Source of the DNA: Shewanella insulae
GTDB taxonomy: Bacteria; Pseudomonadota; Gammaproteobacteria; Enterobacterales; Shewanellaceae
Assembly (NCBI RefSeq): GCF_009831655.1
Contig: NZ_WRPA01000003.1
Coordinates: 1 to 64,000 of the forward strand
Length of the DNA stretch: 64,000 nt
Reading direction: 5' to 3'
Shown: piece by piece, positions 43,779-52,401 of the stretch
Position numbering within the stretch: position 1 is the first letter of the stretch
Layout of the letters: each line of letters starts with the position of its first letter
Notes under the pieces: model-generated
Database searches by the model: none
Told to the model about the DNA's origin: nothing
Seen by the model: the letters and a program-made list of their open reading frames with translations, nothing else
Program-made: the position numbers and the translations under genes

Positions 43779-44570
43779 ATGGAGCTCGCTATGCAATCCC
43801 TGACCATAGATATTGGCGCGACGACCGCCCTGTTCGAAATTGAGACCCAGGGACGCACCGAGCAGTATAAGATTGCCACCGGCGAGCACTTTACCCTGGC
43901 CGATCTCAAGCGTCATATCACCGACATCGAAGCCGATTACGACCTGAGTGACTACGCCTTAGGGGTGGCGGTCCCCGGACTGGTGAAGCAAGAGACGCTG
44001 ATCGCCTGTAAGGTGGCACCTAAGCTCAACGGCCTGTCGCTGGCCAATCTCAATACCAAGGCCCGCTTTAGCCTGCTTCATAACGATATCGATGCCGGCA
44101 TGCTGGCGATATGCGAGGAGAAGAACGCCTGTGAATTGCTGCTGATGAGCGGCGCCGGCATAGGCATGGCGATCGCCATCAAGGGCGAGCCGTTTCTCGG
44201 TGCAGGCGGTGTGGCCGGTGAGCTGGGACATTGTCGGGTAATGAGTGAAGGGGGCGAGTATAGCCTGGAGCAGTTGGCCAGCGGCGAGTCGATTCGGATA
44301 CGTGGCCTCAAGAGCCCGCAGGAACTCTATCGCGCCGGTAGCTATCTTGGCATGGGGCTCGCTTGGGCCATCAATCTCTTCAATCCCAATCGTATCTGGC
44401 TAGCAGGTCCCATGATGAATCAGCCCGACTATTACAAGGGCTGTGTCGAGTCCCTAAAACAGTTGGCGTTGACGGCGCCGCTGGGGGATGTGAACATCGC
44501 CCGGGTCGATGATATGGAGACACTGGTATGCCGCGGCCTCAAGGTACTGTTGGCGCAGCACGCCCAGTAA
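43779..44570 (+). CDS. ROK-family protein (sugar kinase-like)
   Basis: About 260 residues of the ROK/ASKHA fold. SLTIDIGATTALFEIE is the first phosphate loop, and LLMSGAGIGMAIAIKGEPFLGAGGVAGELGHCRV is the signature region with the catalytic-base area and Gly-rich loop. The zinc-binding CxCGxxGCxE of classical ROK kinases is missing; after GELGHCRVMSEGG there is no cysteine cluster. It may be a glucokinase-like enzyme or a non-catalytic ROK homologue. ATG at 43779 follows AGGTGG; the ATG at 43791 follows GGAG and is also plausible. Confidence 0.8.
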   Translation: MELAMQSLTIDIGATTALFEIETQGRTEQYKIATGEHFTLADLKRHITDIEADYDLSDYALGVAVPGLVKQETLIACKVAPKLNGLSLANLNTKARFSLLHNDIDAGMLAICEEKNACELLLMSGAGIGMAIAIKGEPFLGAGGVAGELGHCRVMSEGGEYSLEQLASGESIRIRGLKSPQELYRAGSYLGMGLAWAINLFNPNRIWLAGPMMNQPDYYKGCVESLKQLALTAPLGDVNIARVDDMETLVCRGLKVLLAQHAQ

Positions 44571-44832
44571 AGCCAATACTAGTAAAGCCATTACGGGTCA
44601 GTTTGATATGGGCTAATCCGATTTAGTCACTACCTGTACTCGTCTTCGTCGAAAAGATTGCAGTTACACCTTGCTCGCTCCTTAAGTACTGCTTGCCTGT
44701 TCACCTTGAAGATTTTTCTTTCCGTTAGTTACTGCTTTTTTGTATACAGTATGCTAAAAAGGTCGCTTGTCATTTTTCTTTCTTATGGTGGTTGCGGGCT
44801 GGCCCCGGCGATCGCCGTCAAAGGTGCTAACT

Positions 44833-46086
44833 ATGAGTGTAAATACCACGAGTGCGAATACCACGAGTTTAAGTGCTAGTGTGGGCGTGGGCGGCTCGAC
44901 GCCCGAGCAAGAGCTGGCCAGGCTGTCTGATATGACTCGAGGGGTTGAAGGGATCACGGCGCAGGAATACAGGGCGCGCATCGACAAGGCTCAGCAGCTG
45001 ATGCGTCGCCAGGGGATTACGGCCATCTATCTCAATGCCGGCACTAACCTCTATTATTTTACCGGCACGCGCTGGTATGCCAGCGAGCGTATGGTGGGGG
45101 CCATATTGCCCGCCGAGGGTGAGCTGGAATATATTGCGCCGGCGTTCGAACTCGACACGCTCAAGGGCTACATGGCTATCGAGGGACGGGTGAATTGCTG
45201 GCATGAGGATGAGAGTCCCTATGGTCTGTTCGTGCAGCGACTTGGTGAACTTGGCATAAGCCAAGGCAAGCTGGCGATGGATGAGTCGGCGGCGTTTTTC
45301 ATCTTCGATGGCGTGCGTCAACTGGCACCAGAATTTGAGTTCGTTAACGGTAAGACGGTTACCGCGGCCTGTCGCATGATCAAATCAGAGACAGAGCTGG
45401 CCCTGTTGCAGCGTGCCAAGGATATGACCCTTGAGGTGCACAAGGCCGCCGCGCGCATCCTGCATGAAGGGATCACAGTCGGTGAGGTGGAGAGCTTTAT
45501 TCATCAGGCCCATAAAGCCGTGGGCGCGCCGGCGGGCTCCTATTTCTGTATCGTGCTCTTCGGTGAAGACTCGGCCTATCCCCATGGGGTCAAGTCGCCT
45601 AAGACGCTGGAACTCAACGATACTGTACTGATCGACACGGGCTGTCAGCTCCATGGCTATAACTCAGACATTACCCGTACCTATGTCTACGGTACGCCGA
45701 GTGAGCGCCAGCGTCAGTTGTGGCAACTGGAGCAGGATGCTCAGCTAGCGGCCTTCGAGGCGGCCAAGGTGGGGGCGCCTTGTTCGAGTGTGGATCGCGC
45801 TGCCCGTGACGTCATAGAGCAGGCGGGCTTTGGTCCTGGCTACGATCTGCCGGGTCTGCCCCACAGGACGGGGCATGGCATAGGCCTGGATATTCATGAG
45901 TGGCCCTACCTGGTGCTGAATGACCATACACCGCTTGCCCCGGGCATGTGCTTCAGTAACGAGCCTATGCTGTGTGTGCCGGGCGAGTTTGGGGTGCGTC
46001 ACGAAGATCACTTCTACATGACAGAGAGTGGCCCTAAGTGGTTTACCCAGCCCGCTCATTCTATCGATAACCCCTTCGGGTATTGA
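44833..46086 (+). CDS. M24-family Xaa-Pro peptidase
   Basis: A 417-residue peptidase with an N-terminal creatinase domain (about 45-170) and a pita-bread catalytic domain. Ligands appear in DTGCQLHGYNSDITRT (two Asp), RTGHGIGLDIHEWPYL (His), FSNEPML (Glu) and VRHEDHFYM (Glu). The ATG at 44833 has AAGGTG about 8 nt upstream; the longer frame to 44767 is unlikely. It is a second, shorter M24 enzyme besides 40149-41936. Xaa-Pro dipeptidase or aminopeptidase activity is likely; which one cannot be read. Confidence 0.92.
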   Translation: MSVNTTSANTTSLSASVGVGGSTPEQELARLSDMTRGVEGITAQEYRARIDKAQQLMRRQGITAIYLNAGTNLYYFTGTRWYASERMVGAILPAEGELEYIAPAFELDTLKGYMAIEGRVNCWHEDESPYGLFVQRLGELGISQGKLAMDESAAFFIFDGVRQLAPEFEFVNGKTVTAACRMIKSETELALLQRAKDMTLEVHKAAARILHEGITVGEVESFIHQAHKAVGAPAGSYFCIVLFGEDSAYPHGVKSPKTLELNDTVLIDTGCQLHGYNSDITRTYVYGTPSERQRQLWQLEQDAQLAAFEAAKVGAPCSSVDRAARDVIEQAGFGPGYDLPGLPHRTGHGIGLDIHEWPYLVLNDHTPLAPGMCFSNEPMLCVPGEFGVRHEDHFYMTESGPKWFTQPAHSIDNPFGY

Positions 46087-46111
46087 TAGCTATCGTAGTA
46101 AATAACTGAGC

Positions 46112-46247
46112 ATGCTAGCTTGTTAAGACGTTCGATAACTGCGTTACTATTTTTGATTGTAGAATAGCTACTTATCGAAAAATTTCGCCTTGTTCTCGAA
46201 GGTTTTTCCTGCGCTATTGCTGATCACTTACTTACCGTGATTGGTAT
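46112..46247 (-). repeat. MITE-like dispersed repeat, copy 1 (one end lost)
   Basis: About 135 bp closely related, in the opposite orientation, to 57551-57712. Shared blocks are CTAGCTTGTTAA, CGATAACTG, TTGTAGAATA, CTACTTATC, CTTGTTCTC, TTTTTCCTGCGCTATT and TGATCAC. One end has the terminal GATTGGTAT (46239-46247); the other end inverted repeat is missing. Confidence 0.8.
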
Positions 46248-46253
46248 GATACA

Positions 46254-46279
46254 AAAAACGCGCCTCAGGGCGCGTTTTT
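46254..46279. terminator. Bidirectional terminator
   Basis: AAAAACGCGCC, TCAG, GGCGCGTTTTT between the M24 peptidase and FKBP genes, adjacent to the end of the MITE-like copy. Confidence 0.9.
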
Positions 46280-46298
46280 CATCTCGTCGTAACAGTCT

Positions 46299-46772
46299 CT
46301 ACTTATCTATGCTGATCAGCTCGACATCGAAGATGAGCACTGAGCCGCCGGGGATCTTGCCCGCGCTGCGGTTGCCATAGGCCAGGCTGCTGGGAATAAA
46401 GAAGCGGGTCTTTTCCCCTTCGACCATCAGCTGTACGCCTTCGGTCCAGCCCTTGATGACGCGATTGAGCGGGAAGGCGATAGGCTCGCCGCGCTCGACC
46501 GAGCTGTCGAACACTGCGCCGTCGATCAGCGTACCATGGTAATGCACAGTCACTGTATCGCTGGCCTTGGGATGGACGCTACCGTCACCCTCTGCCAATA
46601 CCTTGTACTGAAGTCCCGAGGCGGTCTCGATAACCCCTTCCTGTGTCTTGTTCTGGGCTAGAAAGGCCTCGCCCTTGGCGATGTTTTCCTTCGCCGCCTT
46701 CTGGTTGTTCATGCTGGTAAAGAAGTAAAACAAGACGCCGGCGATCACCAGGACTGCTAATATCATTCTCAT
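46299..46772 (-). CDS. FKBP-type peptidyl-prolyl isomerase
   Basis: A 157-residue isomerase that speeds cis-trans change at prolines. The ATG at 46772 (MRMILAVLVIAGVLFYFF) is supported by AGGAAAA upstream; the frame to 46883 overlaps the neighbour. The N-terminal hydrophobic helix is a membrane anchor, so the enzyme is probably periplasmic and tethered. The FKBP domain has VTVHYHGTLIDGAVFDSS, VIKGWTEGVQLM, FFIPSSLAYG and LIFDVELI, all typical of active members. The N-terminal dimerisation domain of FkpA/Mip proteins is reduced to a short helix (NIAKGEAFLAQN). Confidence 0.93.
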   Translation of the reverse strand: MRMILAVLVIAGVLFYFFTSMNNQKAAKENIAKGEAFLAQNKTQEGVIETASGLQYKVLAEGDGSVHPKASDTVTVHYHGTLIDGAVFDSSVERGEPIAFPLNRVIKGWTEGVQLMVEGEKTRFFIPSSLAYGNRSAGKIPGGSVLIFDVELISIDK

Positions 46773-46851
46773 CTTTGATTTTCCTGTAAAAGTGCGGCCC
46801 TCATCATAGCCAATTGTGCCTTGAGGGTAAACGCATAGGGCAAATGTAAGC

Positions 46852-47361
46852 CTAAGGTGCAAAGCGAGACGAGTTAACCCCAAGTTGTGTCAGTAATGCC
46901 TGTCCCTGTGGAGACATTAGGGCGCCGAGCAGGCTGACATTGATGAAGACAGTCAACCACAGGATTACACGGAAGCTGCGCTTACTGGACTTGTGTCTCA
47001 GGTGCTGCTGGCCCAGCATGGCTCCCGGCCAGCCGCCGAGCAGGGATAACCAATGCAGTCGACTCTCGCTGATTCGCCAGCTGTCTTGTTGGGCTGCTCG
47101 TTTATCTATGGCGTAGCAGATAAAAGTGATGAGGCTCATGACGATGTAATAGACAAAGAAAGCTATCGGCAGTCTTTGTAACTGGCTAGCAAGCAAGAGG
47201 CCGATAAACAGCGCAATGATGAGGGTGATACGCAGCTTAGTGCTTAATGCCCTCCTATTGTTTTTCTGTTTACCGTCATTGCTTGCATGGAGGCCTTTTC
47301 TCGTCCCATGTTTGTCTAGCTTAGGCTCTCTCTTGGGAGTATTCGGGTGATTTTTTCTCAT
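46852..47361 (-). CDS. DUF1294-type membrane protein
   Basis: A 169-residue membrane protein. The positively charged N-terminal ~45 residues (KREPKLDKHGTRKGL) are followed by about four helices. YAIDKRAAQQDSWRISESRLHWLSLLGGWPGAMLGQ is the DUF1294 signature. In some relatives a cold-shock domain precedes it, but not here. Function unknown. Confidence 0.85.
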   Translation of the reverse strand: MRKNHPNTPKREPKLDKHGTRKGLHASNDGKQKNNRRALSTKLRITLIIALFIGLLLASQLQRLPIAFFVYYIVMSLITFICYAIDKRAAQQDSWRISESRLHWLSLLGGWPGAMLGQQHLRHKSSKRSFRVILWLTVFINVSLLGALMSPQGQALLTQLGVNSSRFAP

Positions 47362-47404
47362 TGTATGATGTATGGATAAACGCTGTTAGTGCGCTTTATA
47401 TCAT

Positions 47405-48868
47405 TTAGAAATAGGTGATCTCCAGTTCGTACAGGGCTGCGTCATCGTCGTAAGAGTCATATTTGGCCACGAGCGAATAGCTTTCCTCATATATATCTAC
47501 GCTATCGAATTCATCGTTAGCCTGCTGGAACTGTGCCAGTAACTTATCCTTCTGTGATGGAATAGCCATCTTGTCCCACAGCTCTGTGAGTGCGGCGTCG
47601 CTCGCTTGTTGATAGATGCCTGAAGCCACTCTGACCTTATGTAAGGTGTCATCGTCGAACTTGAGCTGTAGGTGATTACCCAGTAGCCACCATTCGCCAT
47701 CACCCGAGATAGCCAGTTTTGCCATGGTTGGGTAGGTTTTCTGTATCTGCTTAAGGCCTGGACGTTCACCACTATAGGATGGGGTTAATTGCTTCAACAG
47801 GGGAGAGAGCGTATCAGTGGATGGTTGTTTCCCCTGTACCGATAGTGCTTTCCTGTCCTGGTAGAGACTAAAGCCGGTAAACAGAGACTCAGGCTTAGCT
47901 TCGCCGCTTTGACTAAAGGTGTCGAAGTTGAGCACTAGTTGTCGATCACCATCGCTCAGCTGCAGGTGGTTGCTACCCTTCTTTGTTTGCTTGAGCCCTA
48001 AGGTGTGGAGTACCTGGGTAATAGGAGTGCGGTAGGCAATCTTGCCGTTAATCAGCCACGGGGCATCATCGAATCCGTCTCGATAATCGATAAGGTTTTT
48101 GCCTGTGCTATTTAGTGGGCCGAAGTCTGTGGAGATGGCGGCGAGGTGCTCCTTGGTAAATACGAACCATAAGTGTCGACCGTAACCCCAGGCAAAATTT
48201 TCTGAAGTAAGTGGCAACTCAATGCTCGCGGGGCCGAGTAACTGATAGAGTTCTTCTGGCTTCATGCCTAAGGTTGCGCCATAGACGCCCTCATCTAGGG
48301 ATACTATCGCTGGAGGGAGCGTCTTGGCGGCTGCTAACTTGGCGGCCGACTTGGGGGTTGGGGGCTCGAAGGTGTATTCAAACTGCGATTGGTGGATCTC
48401 ATAACCATTGCTGTCATATGAGGTGGCTTGTTGTGACAGGCTTTTATCATGTTCGCAGAGACGGTAGAGCTCAGCCTCGAGATGGGTCTTTAGCTGTGTG
48501 ACTTTGACCGTTTCTTGACTTGAGCGTTGAGATAATCTCTTTGCCTTGCTCTTACTGAGAATATGATTGCTCACCTGGGTGAGCACGATGACTTCGGCTC
48601 CTTTGTCCGTCGCTTGTTGAGTTAACTGAGTCAGTGCGGCCTTAAAGGCTTCGCTCTCCAGAGGCCTGGTCTCTGCGGGATACTTTTTACTCGTGAGAGT
48701 CAGGGATATCGGCGCTAATGTCGTCTCGATACAGTTAGGATGCTTGTCTAAGATCCGTGCGATCTCATCGTCTTCTCTATTATTGCCCTCGGCCGATGAG
48801 TTGGCCGTAAGGCAGAGTGAGCCAAATAGAAGTGTGTAGTTTGATAATGTCCTTAATGTCGATCTCAT
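47405..48868 (-). CDS. Exported protein of unknown function
   Basis: About 487 residues. The likely start is ATG at 48868 (MRSTLRTLSNYTLLFGSLCLTANSSAEG), giving a signal peptide; the frame to 48889 adds seven residues. The mature part is polar with several related modules (DEGVYGATLGMKPEELYQLLG; HTLGLKQTKKGSNHLQLSDGD), which look like small SmpA/OmlA-type or lipoprotein-like folds. I cannot assign a family. It is probably periplasmic. Confidence 0.75.
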   Translation of the reverse strand: MRSTLRTLSNYTLLFGSLCLTANSSAEGNNREDDEIARILDKHPNCIETTLAPISLTLTSKKYPAETRPLESEAFKAALTQLTQQATDKGAEVIVLTQVSNHILSKSKAKRLSQRSSQETVKVTQLKTHLEAELYRLCEHDKSLSQQATSYDSNGYEIHQSQFEYTFEPPTPKSAAKLAAAKTLPPAIVSLDEGVYGATLGMKPEELYQLLGPASIELPLTSENFAWGYGRHLWFVFTKEHLAAISTDFGPLNSTGKNLIDYRDGFDDAPWLINGKIAYRTPITQVLHTLGLKQTKKGSNHLQLSDGDRQLVLNFDTFSQSGEAKPESLFTGFSLYQDRKALSVQGKQPSTDTLSPLLKQLTPSYSGERPGLKQIQKTYPTMAKLAISGDGEWWLLGNHLQLKFDDDTLHKVRVASGIYQQASDAALTELWDKMAIPSQKDKLLAQFQQANDEFDSVDIYEESYSLVAKYDSYDDDAALYELEITYF

Positions 48869-49015
48869 GTGGCGCGTCCCTGATGCCAAAGTATGCCAAT
48901 AACTTGAGATAGCCAGATAAAAATGTCAAGTATTCATAGGATTATCTATTTTTGCCTCTACGGATTTACTGAGGCAGTATCCGACAACTGCCCCTGAAAC
49001 CCTTCCATATAGAGG

Positions 49016-49492
49016 CTAGTTCTTTTGGGGCTTAAGGGAGATCCACAGCTTGATGTGGCCCTTGACTACCACGACATCGTTTTCATCCAGGGCGGTAACA
49101 TTGACCAACATGTCGCCCTCTACCCACTGCTCGGGCGTGACCTCGGCGATACAGCGTATGTCACTGCCGGCCTTGGCGGTATAGTCGACGCTCATTCCCT
49201 TGGGGATCCAGCGCAGGTGGGCGGGAATTGACGCCTCGGCCATGGTGCCCATGGCCATCTCTAAGCCATTACAGATGGCGATGACATGCACAGTCCCTAT
49301 GTGGTTTTGCACTGACTTACGCTTTCGCACCAGCACCTGGCAGTAGTTGGATCTGAGCTCTGTGACCAAGGGCTTAACGGTGGCGAAGTAGGGCGCCATG
49401 CGTGACACCATGAGGGAGAAAAATTTATGGCCCATTGGCCACTTGGTCAGGCGGCGGTAGAGGGCCATCACTCTTGTCGGTTTGTTATTCAT
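49016..49492 (-). CDS. DUF4442 hotdog-fold protein (thioesterase-like)
   Basis: A 158-residue protein. NHIGTVHVIAICNGLEMAMGTMAEASIP matches the hotdog helix of PaaI/YiiD-like thioesterases (DUF4442), preceded by the VRKRKSVQ strand. Members hydrolyse acyl-CoA or acyl-ACP, or bind them; the exact substrate is unknown. A FadR-like palindrome lies about 70 bp upstream (49559-49574), which would fit a fatty-acid role. Confidence 0.85.
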   Translation of the reverse strand: MNNKPTRVMALYRRLTKWPMGHKFFSLMVSRMAPYFATVKPLVTELRSNYCQVLVRKRKSVQNHIGTVHVIAICNGLEMAMGTMAEASIPAHLRWIPKGMSVDYTAKAGSDIRCIAEVTPEQWVEGDMLVNVTALDENDVVVVKGHIKLWISLKPQKN

Positions 49493-49514
49493 TGGCTTAC
49501 CCGTTATTAAAATA

Positions 49515-49565
49515 CTTTGTCTGGTTTAAGAAAAAGCTTGTTTGGTTTAAAAATCTTGTCTGGTC
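49515..49565. repeat. Short imperfect triplicated repeat in a promoter region
   Basis: TTGTCTGGTTTAA, TTGTTTGGTTTAA and TTGTCTGGT follow each other at about 20-nt spacing in the gap before the DUF4442 gene. About two helical turns separate the copies, as could suit a DNA-binding protein. Confidence 0.45.
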
Positions 49566-49574
49566 AGATGAGTT
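49559..49574. promoter_or_regulatory. FadR-like operator candidate
   Basis: TCTGGTCAGATGAGTT resembles the FadR operator (core TGGTCNGACCA) on its left half, with mismatches on the right. It lies upstream of the thioesterase-like gene. This is similarity by eye only. Confidence 0.3.
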
Positions 49575-49723
49575 GTTAGACTAGCCCAATAACAAGTAGT
49601 TAACAATAGCGCCGTGTTTTGACCGCCTAAACCAAACTTCATTTTCCTTTGCTTGGGCTGGGCGCGTATAATCGGGCGCTAAGGTTTCAAGCCCATAGAA
49701 AATCATTAACTTAAGGATCTTGA

Positions 49724-50662
49724 GTGAAATATCTGCTGACTTATTTCAAAGGGATGGCCATGGGGGCCGCCGATGTGGTTCCCGGGGTATCCGGGGGCAC
49801 AATCGCCTTTATCACGGGGATCCTCGACCCCCTGCTCGATAGCATACGTAAGGTTAATCCCAGCCTCATCGGCGTGGTCCGCCAGCAGGGACTGAAGGCC
49901 GCCTTCATGCATATCAACGGCCCCTTCCTGCTTGCGGTGTTCGGCGGTATCCTCACCAGCATTTTTACCCTGGCGAAACTTATCACCTATCTGCTGCATA
50001 CCCATCCGATCCCCGTGTGGTCCTTCTTCTTCGGCCTCATCATCATCTCTGTGGTGCATATGCTCAAGCAGGTGAAGGGCTTCTCCGTGGGACGCCTGGC
50101 GCTGTTTGTTCTGGGTGTGGCCTTTGCCTGGGGGATCACTGTGCTGCACCCAATCGATATGCAGATGACTTATCTGAATGTCTTCATTGGCGGCAGTATT
50201 GCCATCTGCGCCATGTTGTTGCCGGGGATCTCTGGCAGTTTCATCCTGCTGCTATTGGGTCTCTACACCTCTGTGCTGGGCGCCGCCAAGAGCCTGGATA
50301 TTCCCGTATTATTGACCTTTGCCTGTGGCTGCGTGGCCGGTTTGCTGTCGTTTAGCCACCTGCTATCGGCGTTGCTGCGTAAATATCATGATGCGACGCT
50401 GATCTTCCTCACCGGCTTGATGCTTGGCACCCTAGGTAAGATCTGGCCCTGGAAGCAGGTGCTCACCTGGCGCGAAAACTCGGCGGGCGAGCAGGTGCCG
50501 CTGCTGGAGCAGAACCTGTCGCCCATGAATTTCGAGCAGCTAACCGGACAATCGGCGCAGCTTGGCCTGGCGATTGGTGCCATGTTGGTGGGGATCGCCC
50601 TGGTGTGGGCGCTGGAATACTTTGCAGGTGATAATGCAAGCGCGGGTAGCAAAGATGAATAA
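49724..50662 (+). CDS. popT: DUF368 undecaprenyl-phosphate translocase (PopT-like)
   Basis: A 312-residue membrane protein with about 8-9 helices. It starts with GTG (AAGGA about 7 nt upstream). The opening AMGAADVVPGVSGGTIAFITGI is the DUF368 signature, repeated in a degenerate form in the second half (CAMLLPGISGSFILLLLG), so the protein is an internal duplication. DUF368 proteins were recently reported to recycle undecaprenyl phosphate across the inner membrane (PopT). The following small lipoprotein gene overlaps its end. Confidence 0.9.
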   Translation: MKYLLTYFKGMAMGAADVVPGVSGGTIAFITGILDPLLDSIRKVNPSLIGVVRQQGLKAAFMHINGPFLLAVFGGILTSIFTLAKLITYLLHTHPIPVWSFFFGLIIISVVHMLKQVKGFSVGRLALFVLGVAFAWGITVLHPIDMQMTYLNVFIGGSIAICAMLLPGISGSFILLLLGLYTSVLGAAKSLDIPVLLTFACGCVAGLLSFSHLLSALLRKYHDATLIFLTGLMLGTLGKIWPWKQVLTWRENSAGEQVPLLEQNLSPMNFEQLTGQSAQLGLAIGAMLVGIALVWALEYFAGDNASAGSKDE

Positions 50663-50837
50663 GTGGATACTGCTCATTGCACTTGGCTTGAGCGCCTGCT
50701 CGAGCGGAATGAGCATGAGTGTGACGACTGAGGCAGAGCCAGAAGGGGACCCTCTAGTAGTGAAAGATCCTATGTCACAGGACAATCAGCGCATCATAGA
50801 CGATGCCAAGCAAGATGGCCGCCTGAACAAGGATTAA
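50655..50837 (+). CDS. Small lipoprotein overlapping the end of popT
   Basis: A 60-residue protein starting at 50655 (MNKWILLIALGLSAC), overlapping the popT stop by 8 nt. The lipobox LSAC predicts cleavage before Cys and lipid attachment. The mature part is short, acidic and Met/Ser-rich, with no family I recognise. The overlap suggests translational coupling with popT. Confidence 0.75.
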   Translation: MNKWILLIALGLSACSSGMSMSVTTEAEPEGDPLVVKDPMSQDNQRIIDDAKQDGRLNKD

Positions 50838-50872
50838 CGGCGGCCAGAACTTATGATTCGCGAAAGGTGTGC

Positions 50873-51223
50873 CTAGCCAGCCTGACGCGAATTATCGACG
50901 GTTTTCTTGTCGTAGTATTCGAACGGAAATTGGTTGCGGATACGCTGTATGATGGCGTCGCTGACGTTGGCCGACACATGTAGCCTGACGCCGCTATTCT
51001 TCTCGGCGCGTACGACGCAGGTGAGTTTTTCACTCTTGGCGATGTTCCGGCATTCCCGTTGAAATTTCTCGGGGATCTTGCCCTTGTGGGAGATGAGTCG
51101 GCCATCTTTAAAATGCATCTCAAATAGGGTTAAGCCACGTTTCCCCGAGAAGATCAGCTTGTAGATCACGATGAGTCCCACCAGGATGAAAGCGATTTTT
51201 AATAGGGTTTCAGTCATAGTCAC
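50873..51223 (-). CDS. DUF3634-like membrane-anchored protein
   Basis: A 116-residue protein with one N-terminal membrane helix (about 5-24, LLKIAFILVGLIVIYKLIF). A small alpha-beta domain follows (MHFKDGRLISHKGKIPEKF; RLHVSANVSDAIIQRIRNQF). It resembles the DUF3634 family as I recall it. Function unknown. It converges with the lipoprotein gene across a 35-bp gap. Confidence 0.78.
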   Translation of the reverse strand: MTMTETLLKIAFILVGLIVIYKLIFSGKRGLTLFEMHFKDGRLISHKGKIPEKFQRECRNIAKSEKLTCVVRAEKNSGVRLHVSANVSDAIIQRIRNQFPFEYYDKKTVDNSRQAG

Positions 51224-51342
51224 TCCTTAGCGTTATAGTTTGAAGATACTCCCGGCTCAGGGATTTTCCTAGCGGCTTAGATCAAATTTTTAATAAACTG
51301 GCTATACTCTTCGAAGGAGTTTAATACGTTAAGGAAAACACT

Positions 51343-51513
51343 ATGCATCTGTCTAATGCCCGCCGCTGGGAGAAACTCTGCCACCAACAAGCCAATATTC
51401 TACAAGGACTGTCCCAAAGCTTTCCCGAGCGCGCCGAGGCGCACCAGGAGCTGGTGAATTACTGGCGCGCCTTAGCCGAGCGAGTCCGCCGGGGAGAGAG
51501 CCTGAAGCTGTAA
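51343..51513 (+). CDS. 56-residue small protein
   Basis: A short open frame starting MHLSNARRWEKLCHQQ and ending ERVRRGESLKL. AAGGA lies 8 nt before the ATG, and a strong terminator follows the stop within 2 bp, so it looks like a complete small transcription unit. The sequence is charged and amphipathic helical, with no membrane segment. I do not recognise a family. Confidence 0.65.
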   Translation: MHLSNARRWEKLCHQQANILQGLSQSFPERAEAHQELVNYWRALAERVRRGESLKL

Positions 51514-51514
51514 T

Positions 51515-51542
51515 AAAAAACCGCCATTGAAGGCGGTTTTTT
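51515..51542. terminator. Bidirectional terminator
   Basis: AAAAAACCGCC, ATTGAA, GGCGGTTTTTT between the small protein gene and the porin gene. Confidence 0.9.
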
Positions 51543-51571
51543 ACAATCACTTGGTTGGGGAGGAAATGGGG

Positions 51572-52291
51572 TTAGAAGGCGTAGCTGGCGGTGGCCAGAA
51601 TGGTGCCTTCGTTCTTCCATGGACCGTCCTTGATCTCGTTGTCGCTGCTCAGGTTAGTGTCTAACCAGGCCAGCGACAGGCCGACACCGCCGATCTCGGT
51701 AGAGACGCCGATGGAGTAATCGACATAGTTCTCACCCCAGTCTAAATCTGCACCATCACCATAGTTGTAGCCCACGTGAGCATCTATGCTCCAGTTCTCG
51801 ACAAACTCGTATGAATAGTTAAGCTCGCTGTAGTGCATGGCAACGTCGGCGTTGGCGTAGTCGTTGGTGTACCACTGGGCAAAGTGGAAGTCGGCAAAGT
51901 AGAAGCCCAGTGAGGCCTCGAGATACTTAGTGCTCTCATCCTGTCCCGGATAGGTGTAGTAGGTCAGGGTGAAATCATATTCCACCGCGTCGTCTTCGCC
52001 GAAGGCGCCGGCATAACCGGCATAGATGTCGACTTCGACATCGGCATCATAACTCTCATCATCGACATTACTGCCCCAGGCACCGATGAAGAAACCACTT
52101 TCCATGCTGTAATCTATGCTGGCTTGAACGGCAAAGTCGCCAGCGGTTTGTGAGATACCGCGGAAGCGGTAATCGTTGGTGACGCCAATTTCCCCCGAGA
52201 CTTCGGCCTGTGCCAAAGGTGTGATTAGCGCGGTTGCCAAGGTTAAGCCAGCTAGCTGGGCTATCCGTTTCTTATTAAATTTTTTATACAC
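51572..52291 (-). CDS. TorF-family outer membrane protein
   Basis: A 239-residue putative porin. The start is a GTG at 52291 (read YKKFNKKRIAQLAGLTLATA after Met), with GGAGA 8 nt upstream; an earlier GTG at 52321 is less likely. A signal peptide ending TPLAQA precedes EVSGEIGVTNDYRFRGISQT, the TorF-family start. Alternating beta strands run to the C-terminal aromatic (ILATASYAF), the usual outer-membrane beta-barrel ending. The channel's solute is unknown. Confidence 0.88.
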   Translation of the reverse strand: MYKKFNKKRIAQLAGLTLATALITPLAQAEVSGEIGVTNDYRFRGISQTAGDFAVQASIDYSMESGFFIGAWGSNVDDESYDADVEVDIYAGYAGAFGEDDAVEYDFTLTYYTYPGQDESTKYLEASLGFYFADFHFAQWYTNDYANADVAMHYSELNYSYEFVENWSIDAHVGYNYGDGADLDWGENYVDYSIGVSTEIGGVGLSLAWLDTNLSSDNEIKDGPWKNEGTILATASYAF

Positions 52292-52322
52292 GGTGGTTTC
52301 TCCATTTCTCTTGGTTGACACC

Positions 52323-52348
52323 GATCCGTATAGCGAGCCATACGGATC
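52323..52348. promoter_or_regulatory. 9-bp inverted repeat upstream of the porin gene
   Basis: GATCCGTAT, 8-nt loop, ATACGGATC between the bauB-like stop and the porin start. It has no T-run on the minus strand, so it is an operator or weak terminator. Confidence 0.4.
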
Positions 52349-52401
52349 AGATTAAGCCAAACAACAGCTAGTTAGCTGAGACAACATGGCGATGATTTTG
52401 G

